Shown here piece after piece: positions 31,132 to 41,445 of a DNA stretch of 47,994 nucleotides (positions are counted from its first letter, which is position 1; the number at the start of each line of letters is the position of its first letter). Location: the NCBI GenBank assembly GCA_020633315.1, contig JACKDV010000033.1:1-47994 (forward strand), read 5' to 3'. The notes beneath the pieces were generated by a model that saw nothing but the letters and a program-made list of their open reading frames with translations, was not told the origin of the DNA and searched no databases. Position numbers and translations under genes: made by a program. This DNA is from Myxococcales bacterium (lineage in GTDB: Bacteria > Myxococcota_A > Polyangia > Nannocystales > Nannocystaceae).

Positions 31132-33984
31132 ATGAGGCCCCGCTCCCCGTCCGTGCTCGCGCTCGCCCTGCTGCTGAGCATCCCGGCCTGCAACTGCGGC
31201 CACGAGGACCCGGCGGGCTCGGAGGGCTCGGCCCCCACCGCGAGCGCCGGTGGCCCGGCCGTCCGCGGCGATCCGGGGGTGCTCGAGGTGGTCGAGCGCC
31301 TGGGAGACCAGGGCGCGGCGATGGTGGTGGTGCGTCCCGAGGGCTGGGCCGCGGTGCGAGCCTCCCTTCGGCCGTGGCTCGATGCGGCCCCGAGCCTGGC
31401 CGGGGCCGCCGAGTCCCTGCCCCGCTTCGCGTCGGCCATGCTGAGCGGCTCGCCCGAGGCCATGGAGCTCGGGGGCTGGGACCCCTCGCGGCCGGTGGTG
31501 GCCTCGCTGGGCGAGGTGCCCTACGGCGGCCCCCCGGGCGCGGTCACCCCGTTGCTGCCCGTGCGCGAGGGCTGGATGCCGCCGGTGCGCCACCAGCTGT
31601 GGGTGCCGGCCAAGGATCCCGCGGCCCTGGTGGCGTCGCTGGCCACGACGATCGGGGCGAAGGCATGGCCGGAGCTGGTCGAGGGACGCGAGGGCGCTCG
31701 GGGGCTCGACCTGGAAGACGAGCGCGCCGCGGTGGCGCTGCTGCCCGAGGCCGAGGCGGTGCGGGTGGTGGTCTTCCAGTCCGGCGGGGGCCTGGTGGGC
31801 GACGCCCGGCTCGAGCACCTGCGGGGGCGCCTCGACGCGGAGGCGGCCGAGCCCGAGGCCACGCCGGCCCTGAGCCTGCTCGCGCAGCCCGACGGCATGG
31901 CGGCGGGCTGGGTGCGACCGTGGCGGATGCGAGCGCTGGCCGCCTGGCTCGGGGCCATGCAGGTGCTCGAGGCGCTGCACGTGGTCGCCACCGATCAGCG
32001 CTCGGTGCTGCTCGCCCGCGGCATGCAGATCGTCCTCGGGTCCGAGCTGCTCATGACCGACGCGGGCGCCGAGCTCGACGACCTCGCCGTGTCGCTGGTG
32101 GCCGACGAGGGGATGCTGCGCCTGCGGATGGCCGCGAGCCTGACCCCGGAGGGCGAGACGATCTTCGAGGCGGGTCTCGACGAGGCGCCCGAGCTGCTGG
32201 TGACGAAGGCCGAGGACGCCTGGCTCGAGCTGGCGCTGCGCCTCGACGCCCGGGCCGCGCTCGATGCCACCGAGCCGCCCCCCGCGTTCGCCCGGGCGGA
32301 GCGGCTCTCGGAGGTGGCCGAGGCGCTCCAGGACGGGGGCTCCCTCGCCACGCTCTACGTGACCATGCGCCACCCGATGGGGATGCTGCGCATGCTCGAC
32401 GGCTGGGCCGAGCGCGAGCACCTGCTCGTCTCCCTCGACCCCCTGCCCACCTCGCTGCAGCTGGTGTGGCAGGGCATGGACCGCGCCGATCCCCGCGGCG
32501 GCATGGCGCTACAGTGGCCCGAGAAGGCATCCACCTCGTCCTTCGACTCGCTGGTGGACGCGGCCCCGGCCTCGCTGTCGCTGCGCCGCCTCGCCACCGA
32601 GCACGACGGACGACCGGTGACCCTGCTGTCGCTGGGCCGCGAGCCCACCGACGTCTTCGACCCGACCAAGACCCACGACGACGACGCGCTGCTCGAGCTG
32701 CGGATGTCGCTGACCAAGACGGCGACGATGCTCCCCGCGAGCGATCCGATGACCGGGCTGGTGCGGGGCGACGTGGCGATGCGCTGGGAGCAGCGCGGCA
32801 AGGCGCTGGTGGGCGAGCTGGTGTGGGCCCCGGAGGGGGCGCCCCGGGGCGAGGCGATCGAGCACGCCAAGGTGCCCCTGAGCGCCCGCGGGAGCTGGCG
32901 CTCTCCGATGGGTCCGAAGGTGGACGAGGCGGCCGCGGAGTGCCTGCGCCAAGGGGGGCAGGTGCTGTCCCAGGGCCTGAGCGCGGCCACGACCATGGAG
33001 CGGGACCGGCTGGGCCTCGCCCTCGCGAAGGTGCTGGTGGAGGCCGAGCCCTCGCTGGCCTGCGCGGCGAAGGACGAGGACACGGCCGCCGCCGCGGCCG
33101 GCCTGCGGCGCATGGCGGTGGAGCTGACCGCCGACGTGATGATGGGCGCCCACCAGTACGAGGCCGCGCTGTCGATGCTGAGCACGCAGTGCGAGCTGTC
33201 CAAGGACGAGGCGCTGTGCCGGCGGGCGAAGGAGCAGGCCGCCCTGCCGCGGCCCAAGACCCCGGAGATCGACTGGGCCATGGTCTGCGATCCCGACTAT
33301 GGGATGCCCGCGGGCGACCTCGTGGTCCGCATGGACGCCTCGGGCATCGCGATCGATGGTGCGTCGGTGAGCCCGAGCGAGCTGGGCCCCCGGACCGAGG
33401 TGGTGGTGGCCGCCGCGGCCCGGGCCGAGGATGCGTTCATCGACGAGATCCCGCCCCCGCCCCCGCCGCTCGGGATCGGAGCGCCGATCCCCGAGACCAA
33501 GGCGGTGGCCGAGCTGTCGCTGGATGCATCGCTGACCATGGAGCAGGTGCGCCCCGTGCTGCGGGCGCTGCTCGATGCGGGTGTGACCGACGTGCTGCTG
33601 CCGGTGACGGGCACGCGGCGGTCGGAGGGAGCGCTGCCGGCCAAGCTCGTGGCCGAGGCCCCGCCGCCTCCCCCCGTGGGCGCGCCACCGAGCTCGCCGA
33701 GCGTCGGGGTGCTCGGGCTGATGGCCCCCCCGACCGGAGAGGAGCTCGCCCGCGAGCTCGCGATCTTCGAGGTGGCCAAGGGCACCGTCACCACCCGCAG
33801 CACCCTGCGTCCCGAGCCCCAGGCCCACACCGCGCCCTCCATGTCGCTGCTGCGCGATCACATGGACGGGGCGCTGGTGGTGTACGTGATCGCAGCCGAC
33901 GACTCGAGCTGGTCGGAGGTGGCGGCCGTGGTGGGTGCCGCCTGTCCCCAAGCCGCGATCGTGCTGGCCCCCCATGCCCCCTGA
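31132..33984 (+). CDS. Large lipoprotein with ExbD-like C-terminal segments
   Basis: A 950-residue protein with a lipoprotein signal (LLLSIPAC) and a low-complexity linker. The first about 650 residues alternate strands and helices with motifs such as MELGGWDPSRPVVASLGEVP, in a texture like the lipoprotein at 18115-19944 and DUF3352-type proteins. From about residue 725 the pattern LVVRMDASGIAIDGASVSP followed by SLDASLTMEQVRPVLRALLD resembles the periplasmic domain of ExbD/TolR, with a shorter second unit at the end. No membrane anchor of ExbD type is present. ATG 31132 sits 8 nt after the -10, and the next gene overlaps its last 11 nt. Function is unknown. Confidence 0.85.
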   Translation: MRPRSPSVLALALLLSIPACNCGHEDPAGSEGSAPTASAGGPAVRGDPGVLEVVERLGDQGAAMVVVRPEGWAAVRASLRPWLDAAPSLAGAAESLPRFASAMLSGSPEAMELGGWDPSRPVVASLGEVPYGGPPGAVTPLLPVREGWMPPVRHQLWVPAKDPAALVASLATTIGAKAWPELVEGREGARGLDLEDERAAVALLPEAEAVRVVVFQSGGGLVGDARLEHLRGRLDAEAAEPEATPALSLLAQPDGMAAGWVRPWRMRALAAWLGAMQVLEALHVVATDQRSVLLARGMQIVLGSELLMTDAGAELDDLAVSLVADEGMLRLRMAASLTPEGETIFEAGLDEAPELLVTKAEDAWLELALRLDARAALDATEPPPAFARAERLSEVAEALQDGGSLATLYVTMRHPMGMLRMLDGWAEREHLLVSLDPLPTSLQLVWQGMDRADPRGGMALQWPEKASTSSFDSLVDAAPASLSLRRLATEHDGRPVTLLSLGREPTDVFDPTKTHDDDALLELRMSLTKTATMLPASDPMTGLVRGDVAMRWEQRGKALVGELVWAPEGAPRGEAIEHAKVPLSARGSWRSPMGPKVDEAAAECLRQGGQVLSQGLSAATTMERDRLGLALAKVLVEAEPSLACAAKDEDTAAAAAGLRRMAVELTADVMMGAHQYEAALSMLSTQCELSKDEALCRRAKEQAALPRPKTPEIDWAMVCDPDYGMPAGDLVVRMDASGIAIDGASVSPSELGPRTEVVVAAAARAEDAFIDEIPPPPPPLGIGAPIPETKAVAELSLDASLTMEQVRPVLRALLDAGVTDVLLPVTGTRRSEGALPAKLVAEAPPPPPVGAPPSSPSVGVLGLMAPPTGEELARELAIFEVAKGTVTTRSTLRPEPQAHTAPSMSLLRDHMDGALVVYVIAADDSSWSEVAAVVGAACPQAAIVLAPHAP

Positions 33985-34618
33985 GACCGAGGTCGAGGCC
34001 GAGGCCGGGACGGCTCCCGTGCGACGCCGGGCGATCCCCTGGTGGAGGGTCGCCCGGTGGACCGTGCTCACCGGCGCGCTGTCGTGGAGCGGGCTGGCCT
34101 GGGGCCTGCACCGCTACGGCGCGAGCCGGCCCGCTCCCGAGGGACACTGGGACGCGATCGTGGTGCTGGGCAGCCGCGTGTTCCCGCCGCGGACTCCCGG
34201 CACCGCGATGACGGCCCGGGTGACGCGGGCGGCCGAGCTGTTCCACGAGGGGCGGGCCGAGCTTGTCGTGCTCACCGGCGGCGTGGGCGATGCGGGCGTG
34301 GCCGAGTCGGAGGTGGCGGCCGAGCTGGCCGAGTCGCTGGGGGTCCCGCGCGACGCGATGGTGCTCGAGCGGGAGTCGACCTCGACTGAGGGCAACGCCC
34401 GCTTCGCGGCCGAGGCCCTGCGCGGGGCCACCGAGGGACGACGGGTGCTGGTGATCACCGACGCCTACCACGTGCTCCGCAGCGAGCGGGTGTTCGCGCG
34501 CTACTTCGAGGAGGCCCGGGGCGTGGGCGCGATCAACCCCCGGGTGTGGCCCACGGTGCAGGGGGCCCTGCGCGAGGTGGCGGCGCTGGCCAGCTACGCG
34601 GTGATGGGCCGGCTCTGA
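33974..34618 (+). CDS. ElyC/SanA/YdcF family (DUF218) membrane protein
   Basis: A 214-residue protein with one membrane segment near residues 27-45 (VARWTVLTGALSWSGLAW) and a DUF218 Rossmann-like domain: DAIVVLGSRVFPP, AELFHEGRAELVVLTGG, ESTSTEGNARFAAEAL and VLVITDAYHVLRSERVF. Family members act in envelope or peptidoglycan homeostasis (SanA, ElyC). The ATG lies within the end of the large lipoprotein gene (11-nt overlap), so the two are coupled and may act together at the envelope. Confidence 0.9.
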   Translation: MPPETEVEAEAGTAPVRRRAIPWWRVARWTVLTGALSWSGLAWGLHRYGASRPAPEGHWDAIVVLGSRVFPPRTPGTAMTARVTRAAELFHEGRAELVVLTGGVGDAGVAESEVAAELAESLGVPRDAMVLERESTSTEGNARFAAEALRGATEGRRVLVITDAYHVLRSERVFARYFEEARGVGAINPRVWPTVQGALREVAALASYAVMGRL

Positions 34619-34641
34619 TCCCGGCGAGAGGCGAGCCGGGA
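34619..34641 (+). terminator. Hairpin between convergent genes
   Basis: TCCCGGC and GCCGGGA form a perfect 7-bp stem around a 9-nt loop in the 33-nt gap between the DUF218 gene and the convergent leucine-dehydrogenase-like gene. There is no T-run, so bidirectional termination is likely but not certain. Confidence 0.5.
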
Positions 34642-34651
34642 ACCGAGACCC

Positions 34652-35623
34652 TCAGCTCGCGCTCGCGGCCTGGGCCCGGGCGATGGCCAGCGACACGGCG
34701 CGCTCGCTGGCGCCGCGGGGCTCGGCGAGCAGCTCGGCCGCGGTGGAGGCGAGCAGGGCCAGCGCTTCGGCGCGCTCGCGCAGGCCCTCGAGCTCGGCCA
34801 GCGCCACCAGCTCGGCCGCCGCCGACAGTAGCGAGGGCACCACGGTGATCCCCCGCTCCTCCAGGGAGCGCCCCACCGCCGGGGAGGCCACCACCCACGG
34901 AGCCAGGCCACAGACCACCGTGGCCCGGATCCGCGGCGCCGCGGCCTCGTCGACCCGCGGCCGGGTGGTGCACGGAACCAGCAGCTCGGTCTCCGCGTCG
35001 AGCCAGGGCTCGGCCCGGACCGCGATGCCCTCGGCCGAGGCCAGCGCCTCGGCGCGGGCCGGGTCCTCGTCCCAGATCGCCACCTCCAGGCCGCGCTCGC
35101 GCAGCGCCCGGGCGGCATCGCGACCGCGATCGCCAGCGCCCAGCACCAAGGCCCGCGCCCCCTTGGCCAGCTCGAGCGGCGCGAGGCAGGCATCGAGCGC
35201 TCGCGCCCGCAGCTCGGTGAGCGCATCGGCCGAGACCGCGGCCAGCCCGAGCAGCGTCGCGGGATCGAAGGCGCTCGTCGCCGAGCGCACCCGGATCTCC
35301 GCCCCGCCCAGGCGCTCCTCCAGCATGCGGTGCAGGGTGCCGTGATCGAGCCGCGGATCGTCGACCACCACCACCGCCGCTCCCGCGCGCGGCAGGCCCA
35401 AGAGCCCTGCGCGGATGCTGTGGCTCCGCGCCAGCCGACACGCCAAGCGCAGGGCCTCCAGCACCTCGGCGCCCTCGCTCATCCGCAGCTCGCCCAGCGC
35501 GGGGTGCCCCCCGTGGTCGACCACCGCGAAGGCCTGCACGTGGTGCTTGGGCTCGATCCAGCGCGCCGCGGTGTGCGGGCGCTGCTCGGCGAGCAGGTCG
35601 AGCTCCTCGGGCGAGAACTGCAT
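34652..35623 (-). CDS. Leucine-dehydrogenase-like protein lacking catalytic lysines
   Basis: A 323-residue protein with the fold of Leu/Phe/Val dehydrogenases: HPALGELRM and ALRLACRLARSHSIRAGL in the N-terminal domain, a Rossmann motif ALVLGAGDRGRDAARAL near 173-189, and a C-terminal ATVVCGLAPWVV...ERGITVVPS segment. In true enzymes the substrate Lys and catalytic Lys lie in the YKNxxAGLxxGGGK segment. Here that region reads HSIRAGLLGLPRAGAAVVVV, with neither Lys, and the catalytic Asp loop (AEDVG) is also unmatched. It is most likely non-catalytic, perhaps an NAD-binding sensor, or it has a different reaction. A TACTCT element ends 9 nt before the ATG. Confidence 0.8.
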   Translation of the reverse strand: MQFSPEELDLLAEQRPHTAARWIEPKHHVQAFAVVDHGGHPALGELRMSEGAEVLEALRLACRLARSHSIRAGLLGLPRAGAAVVVVDDPRLDHGTLHRMLEERLGGAEIRVRSATSAFDPATLLGLAAVSADALTELRARALDACLAPLELAKGARALVLGAGDRGRDAARALRERGLEVAIWDEDPARAEALASAEGIAVRAEPWLDAETELLVPCTTRPRVDEAAAPRIRATVVCGLAPWVVASPAVGRSLEERGITVVPSLLSAAAELVALAELEGLRERAEALALLASTAAELLAEPRGASERAVSLAIARAQAASAS

Positions 35624-35631
35624 GGGGCCGC

Positions 35632-35637
35632 AGAGTA
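35632..35637 (-). promoter_or_regulatory. -10 element of the leucine-dehydrogenase-like gene
   Basis: Minus-strand TACTCT ends 9 nt before the ATG at 35623. The 16-nt gap to the next gene holds nothing else. Confidence 0.4.
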
Positions 35638-35639
35638 GC

Positions 35640-36788
35640 TCAGGACACGCAGATGTGGGTCATGCCGTTGCAGGAGCCCGAGCAGCAGTCGTCGTCGGTC
35701 ATGCACGGGTCGCCCACCGCCGAGGTGCAGCAGCCGGAGGTGTCGAAGGTGCAGCTGGCCGTGCAGGAGAGCGAGCCGGACGAGAACCCGAGCGACGCGC
35801 AGGTGTTCATGTCCAGGTTCATGCCGTCGCAATCCTCACCGGCCTCGATCACCCCGTTGCCGCAGTCGGTGCAGGCCGAGGTGTTGAACATGCACGAGGC
35901 GCTGCAGCTCAGCGTGCCGCCGTCGAAGCCCCCGGGGACCGAGGTACAGCTCGCCCCGTCGAGGTTGGGGCCATCGCACTGCTCACCGCCGTTGATGATG
36001 CCGTCACCGCAATCGGAGCATGCGGAGACGTCGAGCGTGCACCCCATCGAGCAGGAGAGCGTTCCGCTGTCGTGACCGAGGGCCACGCAGCTCAGGCCGC
36101 CGAGGTCGGCCATGTCGCACTCCTCGCCGGCCTCGGCCACGCCGTTGCCACATACGTAGCAGCTGCTGGTATCGAAGGTGGTGCAGTCCTCACTGCACAC
36201 CAGCGTGCCGCCGTCGAAGCCCCGGCTGCCGCAGGTGGCTCCGCCCACGTCGTCGCTGTCGCACACCTCCACCCCCGCCTGGATGTGCTGGTCGCCGCAG
36301 CTCGCCGCGATGCAGCTGGGCAGGCACGCCCCGGTGTCGCTGTTGCCCGCCCCCTCGTCGCACTCCTCGCCCGGCTGCACCACGTTGTCGCCGCAGGTGG
36401 CCAGGCCGCAGGAGCTGGTGCAGTCGTCCTCGTCGTTGGCGTTGCCGTCGTCGCAGGCCTCGCCGGGACCGAGGTAGCCGTCGCCGCACACGTTGGACTG
36501 GCAGTCGGCGCGGCAGTAGTCGCCGGTGCCGTTGTCCGGGCCCAGATCGCACTCCTCCGGCGCCTCGACCACGCCGTCGCCACAGCTCGAGCTGGTCGGG
36601 CCCCCCGACTCGCCGTCGCTGCCGCTGCCGTCGCTGGTGAGCCCCGGCCCGGAGTCGTTGCCGGTGGAGCCCGTCTCCACCGTCGTGCTGCCGCCCCCGT
36701 CGAGGGCCGAGGGGAGGTTCGGCGTCCCCACGCATCCGAGCCCGAGGACCAGCCCGAGCCCGAGCATCTTCACCATCGTTCGTCGCAT
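35640..36788 (-). CDS. DUF4215-type Cys-rich surface lipoprotein
   Basis: A 382-residue exported protein. A signal peptide with lipobox-like LGLGC is followed by a Gly/Ser/Thr linker (about 20-65) and about six Cys-rich repeats of the form CGDGVVEAPEECDLG...CGDGYLGPGEACDDGN, the myxobacterial DUF4215 family. The motif CDxGxxN or ECD, with paired Cys, suggests disulfide-rich, possibly Ca-binding modules on the cell surface. The ATG 36788 is preferred over the GTG 36791 because AGGGGG lies 8 nt upstream. It is 12 nt after the kinase stop, so the kinase and lipoprotein are one operon. A paralogue lies at 39903-41288. Confidence 0.9.
   Translation of the reverse strand: MRRTMVKMLGLGLVLGLGCVGTPNLPSALDGGGSTTVETGSTGNDSGPGLTSDGSGSDGESGGPTSSSCGDGVVEAPEECDLGPDNGTGDYCRADCQSNVCGDGYLGPGEACDDGNANDEDDCTSSCGLATCGDNVVQPGEECDEGAGNSDTGACLPSCIAASCGDQHIQAGVEVCDSDDVGGATCGSRGFDGGTLVCSEDCTTFDTSSCYVCGNGVAEAGEECDMADLGGLSCVALGHDSGTLSCSMGCTLDVSACSDCGDGIINGGEQCDGPNLDGASCTSVPGGFDGGTLSCSASCMFNTSACTDCGNGVIEAGEDCDGMNLDMNTCASLGFSSGSLSCTASCTFDTSGCCTSAVGDPCMTDDDCCSGSCNGMTHICVS
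36245..36397 (-). repeat. 153-bp tract identical to 40757-40909
   Basis: Every base of 36245-36397 matches 40757-40909 in the paralogous Cys-rich gene, in the same orientation. Similarity continues on both sides without gaps over about 440 bp. This points to recent duplication or gene conversion between the two genes. Confidence 0.9.
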
Positions 36789-36800
36789 CACCAGTGCCCC

Positions 36801-38852
<2,052 letters not shown>

Positions 38853-38950
38853 CGAGCGAACGACCTCGTGGATTGTCGGCCAGACGGTCGCTCCTGCACA
38901 ACCGCAGCGGGCACGGCGAAGCGGTTGACGACGGAGCGTCGTTCGTGGTC

Positions 38951-39880
38951 ATGCTCGATCCGAGCCCCATGAGACCCCAGCGCACCGCAACCCGGCCGGT
39001 CCCATGCTCCCGCCTCGCTCGATCGCGGGCAGCGGCTGGCCTCGCGACCGCGCTGGCCCTGGCCGTGGCGCTGGGGGGCATGCAGCCCGAGGTCCTGGCC
39101 GCCCCTGCCAAGGGGCAGGACTTCGAGGAATTGCTCGGCCAGGCCGACGAGCACGCCATCGAGGGGCGCCACGCCGAGGCGCTGCAGACCTATGAGCAGG
39201 CCTACGCGGCGATGCCCGTCGAGCTCAAGGCCACCGGCGTGGGCGAGCTGGTGGTGCTCGCGGCCGGCAAGGCCGCGATCGGGGCCTACGAGGCCGACGG
39301 CAACGTGCAGTGGCTGGTGCGAGGTCGCGCGCTGCTGGTCGACTTCATCAAGGAGGTCTCGGCCCGGCCCGACGCAGCGCCGCCCTCCGTCGACGCCGCA
39401 CGCGCTCGGCTCGAGGAGATCGACGCGACGCTGCCCGAGACCACCGAGGCCTCGTCGCCGCCCGAGCCTCCGCCGGCCGCCCCGGAGCCCGCCACCACCA
39501 CCATCGCGCCGACGGACGACGGGCCCAAGCCCGGGTCCCGGCGCAAGGCGGGCTTGGCCCTCGCCGTCTCGGGCGGCGTGATCACGCTGGGCGGCCTGGC
39601 CCTGCTCGTCGCGGGCACCCGCCAGGTCCCGTGGTTCCAGCAGCGGATGGAGGAGCTCGGCTGGACCCCCGATCACCCCGACTACGCCACCGAGGCGGCC
39701 CGAGCCGAGCGCACGCGCGACATCGACATCGGCGTGGGCGCGGGCGTGATGGTGGTGGGCGTGGGGCTGGGGGTGACCGGCGCGGTGCTGATGGCCCGCA
39801 GCCGCAAGCCGCCCGCGGTGGCCTTCTCGGGCGCCGTCGGTCGGGACGGCGCCCTGCTCACGGCGCGGCTGCGGTTCTAA
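38951..39880 (+). CDS. Exported TPR-like protein with two C-terminal membrane segments
   Basis: A 309-residue protein. After an Arg-rich N-region a hydrophobic signal segment (LATALALAVALGG) leads to helices with TPR character (LLGQADEHAIEGRHAEALQTYEQAYAAMP), a Pro/Ala/Thr-rich linker, and two membrane segments near 206-226 and 257-277 (AVSGGVITLGGLALLVAG and GVGAGVMVVGVGLGVTGAVL), a layout common in myxobacterial surface proteins. It is divergent from the kinase. ATG 38969 is an equally plausible start. No ribosome-binding site is obvious at either. Its C-terminus ends 22 nt from the convergent Cys-rich gene. Function is unknown. Confidence 0.75.
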   Translation: MLDPSPMRPQRTATRPVPCSRLARSRAAAGLATALALAVALGGMQPEVLAAPAKGQDFEELLGQADEHAIEGRHAEALQTYEQAYAAMPVELKATGVGELVVLAAGKAAIGAYEADGNVQWLVRGRALLVDFIKEVSARPDAAPPSVDAARARLEEIDATLPETTEASSPPEPPPAAPEPATTTIAPTDDGPKPGSRRKAGLALAVSGGVITLGGLALLVAGTRQVPWFQQRMEELGWTPDHPDYATEAARAERTRDIDIGVGAGVMVVGVGLGVTGAVLMARSRKPPAVAFSGAVGRDGALLTARLRF

Positions 39881-39902
39881 GCCCGACGACGTCGAGCCGA
39901 GC

Positions 39903-41288
39903 TCAGGGGTCGCACTCGTTGGCGGTCATCATGCCGCAGCTGCCCGAGCAGCAGTTCTCGTCGACGGTGCAGGGAGCATTGTTGCCGCCGCAGAAGCACT
40001 GGTTGGTCCCGCCAACGTCGCACTGGTCGGTGCAGCAATCACCGTTGGCAGTGCAGTTCTGGTTCACGGCCAAGCAGCAGCCCGAGGGGTCGTAGTCCGA
40101 GCAGTCGCCCAGGCAGCCGAGCATGCCGCCGTCGTACATCGGGCTGAGGGTGTCGCAGGTGAGGCCGTTGACGTCGGTGCCGTCGCAGAACTCGGAGCCT
40201 TCCTGCATGTTGTCGCCGCACGTCGTGCAGTTGTTGGTGTTGAAGGTGCAGCTGCCGTTGTTGCACCCCAGCATGCCGCCGTCGAAGCCCTCGCTGATGC
40301 AGGTCGCTCCGCCCAGCATGCCGCTGTCGCAGTCCTCCCCCGTCTCGAGCACGCCATTGCCACAGGTGGTGCACCCCGAGGTGTTGAACATGCACGAGGC
40401 GCTGCAGCTCAGCGTTCCGCCGGTGAAGCCTCCCCCGACCGAGGTGCAGCTCTGCATGTCCAGGTTGGCCATGTCGCACTGCTCCGAGCCCTCGACCACC
40501 GAGTCGCCGCAGAAGGTGCAGGCGCTGCTGTCGACCGTGCAGCCCAGGGTGCACGACAGCGATCCCGAGGGCGTGCTCCCTCCCGGCGCATAGTCGGCGC
40601 AGCTCAGGCCGTCGAAGTCGGCCATGTCGCACTCCTCGCTGGCCTCGGCCACCCCGTTGCCACACACGTAGCAGCTGCTGGTGTCGAAGGTGGTGCAGTC
40701 CTCGCCGCACACCAGCGTGCCGCCGTCGAAGCCCTGGCTGCCGCAGGTGGCCCCGGCCACGTCGTCGCTGTCGCACACCTCCACCCCCGCCTGGATGTGC
40801 TGGTCGCCGCAGCTCGCCGCGATGCAGCTGGGCAGGCACGCCCCGGTGTCGCTGTTGCCCGCCCCCTCGTCGCACTCCTCGCCCGGCTGCACCACGTTGT
40901 CGCCGCAGGAGGCCAGGCCGCAGGAGTTGGTGCAGTCGTCCTCGTTGTTGGTGTTGCCGTCGTCGCAGGCCTCGCCGGGGCCGTGATAGCCGTCGCCGCA
41001 CACGTTGGACTGGCAGTCGGCGCGGCAGTAGTCGCCGGTGCCGTTGTCGGGCCCGAGGTCACAGGTCTCCTCGCCCTCGATCACCCCGTCGCCGCACACC
41101 GAGCCCACCGGGGGGCCCGTGTCCTCGCCCGTGGAGCCGTCGACGGTGGAGGGCCCGCCGGTCGAGGTCGAGTCGCTGCCCCCGGAGTCGAGGGAGTCGA
41201 TCATGACCTCCGAGGGCGTGGGGGTGCAGGCCCACGCCAGGACGATCGCCACGATGGGCCCTGCGAGCGCTCCTTTGGTCACCGTCAT
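39903..41288 (-). CDS. DUF4215-type Cys-rich surface lipoprotein, paralogue
   Basis: A 461-residue exported Cys-rich protein (signal ending WAC) of the same family as 35640-36788 but with extra repeats and a different C-terminal end. About eight modules such as CGDGYHGPGEACDDGNTNN and CGNGVAEASEECDMADF alternate with Cys-rich loops. The region 40757-40909 is identical to the paralogue at the DNA level. A TGC-TACCAT element ends 23 nt before the ATG at 41288, leaving a 15-20 nt leader. The GATA-like distribution of acidic residues suggests metal-binding modules, an inference only. Confidence 0.9.
   Translation of the reverse strand: MTVTKGALAGPIVAIVLAWACTPTPSEVMIDSLDSGGSDSTSTGGPSTVDGSTGEDTGPPVGSVCGDGVIEGEETCDLGPDNGTGDYCRADCQSNVCGDGYHGPGEACDDGNTNNEDDCTNSCGLASCGDNVVQPGEECDEGAGNSDTGACLPSCIAASCGDQHIQAGVEVCDSDDVAGATCGSQGFDGGTLVCGEDCTTFDTSSCYVCGNGVAEASEECDMADFDGLSCADYAPGGSTPSGSLSCTLGCTVDSSACTFCGDSVVEGSEQCDMANLDMQSCTSVGGGFTGGTLSCSASCMFNTSGCTTCGNGVLETGEDCDSGMLGGATCISEGFDGGMLGCNNGSCTFNTNNCTTCGDNMQEGSEFCDGTDVNGLTCDTLSPMYDGGMLGCLGDCSDYDPSGCCLAVNQNCTANGDCCTDQCDVGGTNQCFCGGNNAPCTVDENCCSGSCGMMTANECDP
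40757..40909 (-). repeat. Second copy of the 153-bp identical tract
   Basis: Partner of 36245-36397; the first mismatches are at 40756 and 40910. Confidence 0.9.
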
Positions 41289-41310
41289 GTTCAAGTCAGT
41301 CTCCGAAGCA

Positions 41311-41319
41311 ATGGTAGCA
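41311..41319 (-). promoter_or_regulatory. Extended -10 upstream of the Cys-rich paralogue
   Basis: Minus-strand TGC-TACCAT, 23 nt before the ATG at 41288. Confidence 0.4.
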
Positions 41320-41445
41320 GGCCGATCGAGGTGCGCGTCGGCCGGCCCCTCGCCTCCAATTCGCGCTGGATCGCCGTGGAATCGAGGGGCTGGCCGACCC
41401 CAGCCCTCGTGGGCTCCGGGGGTCCACGGACCCCGGACGGTGCGC

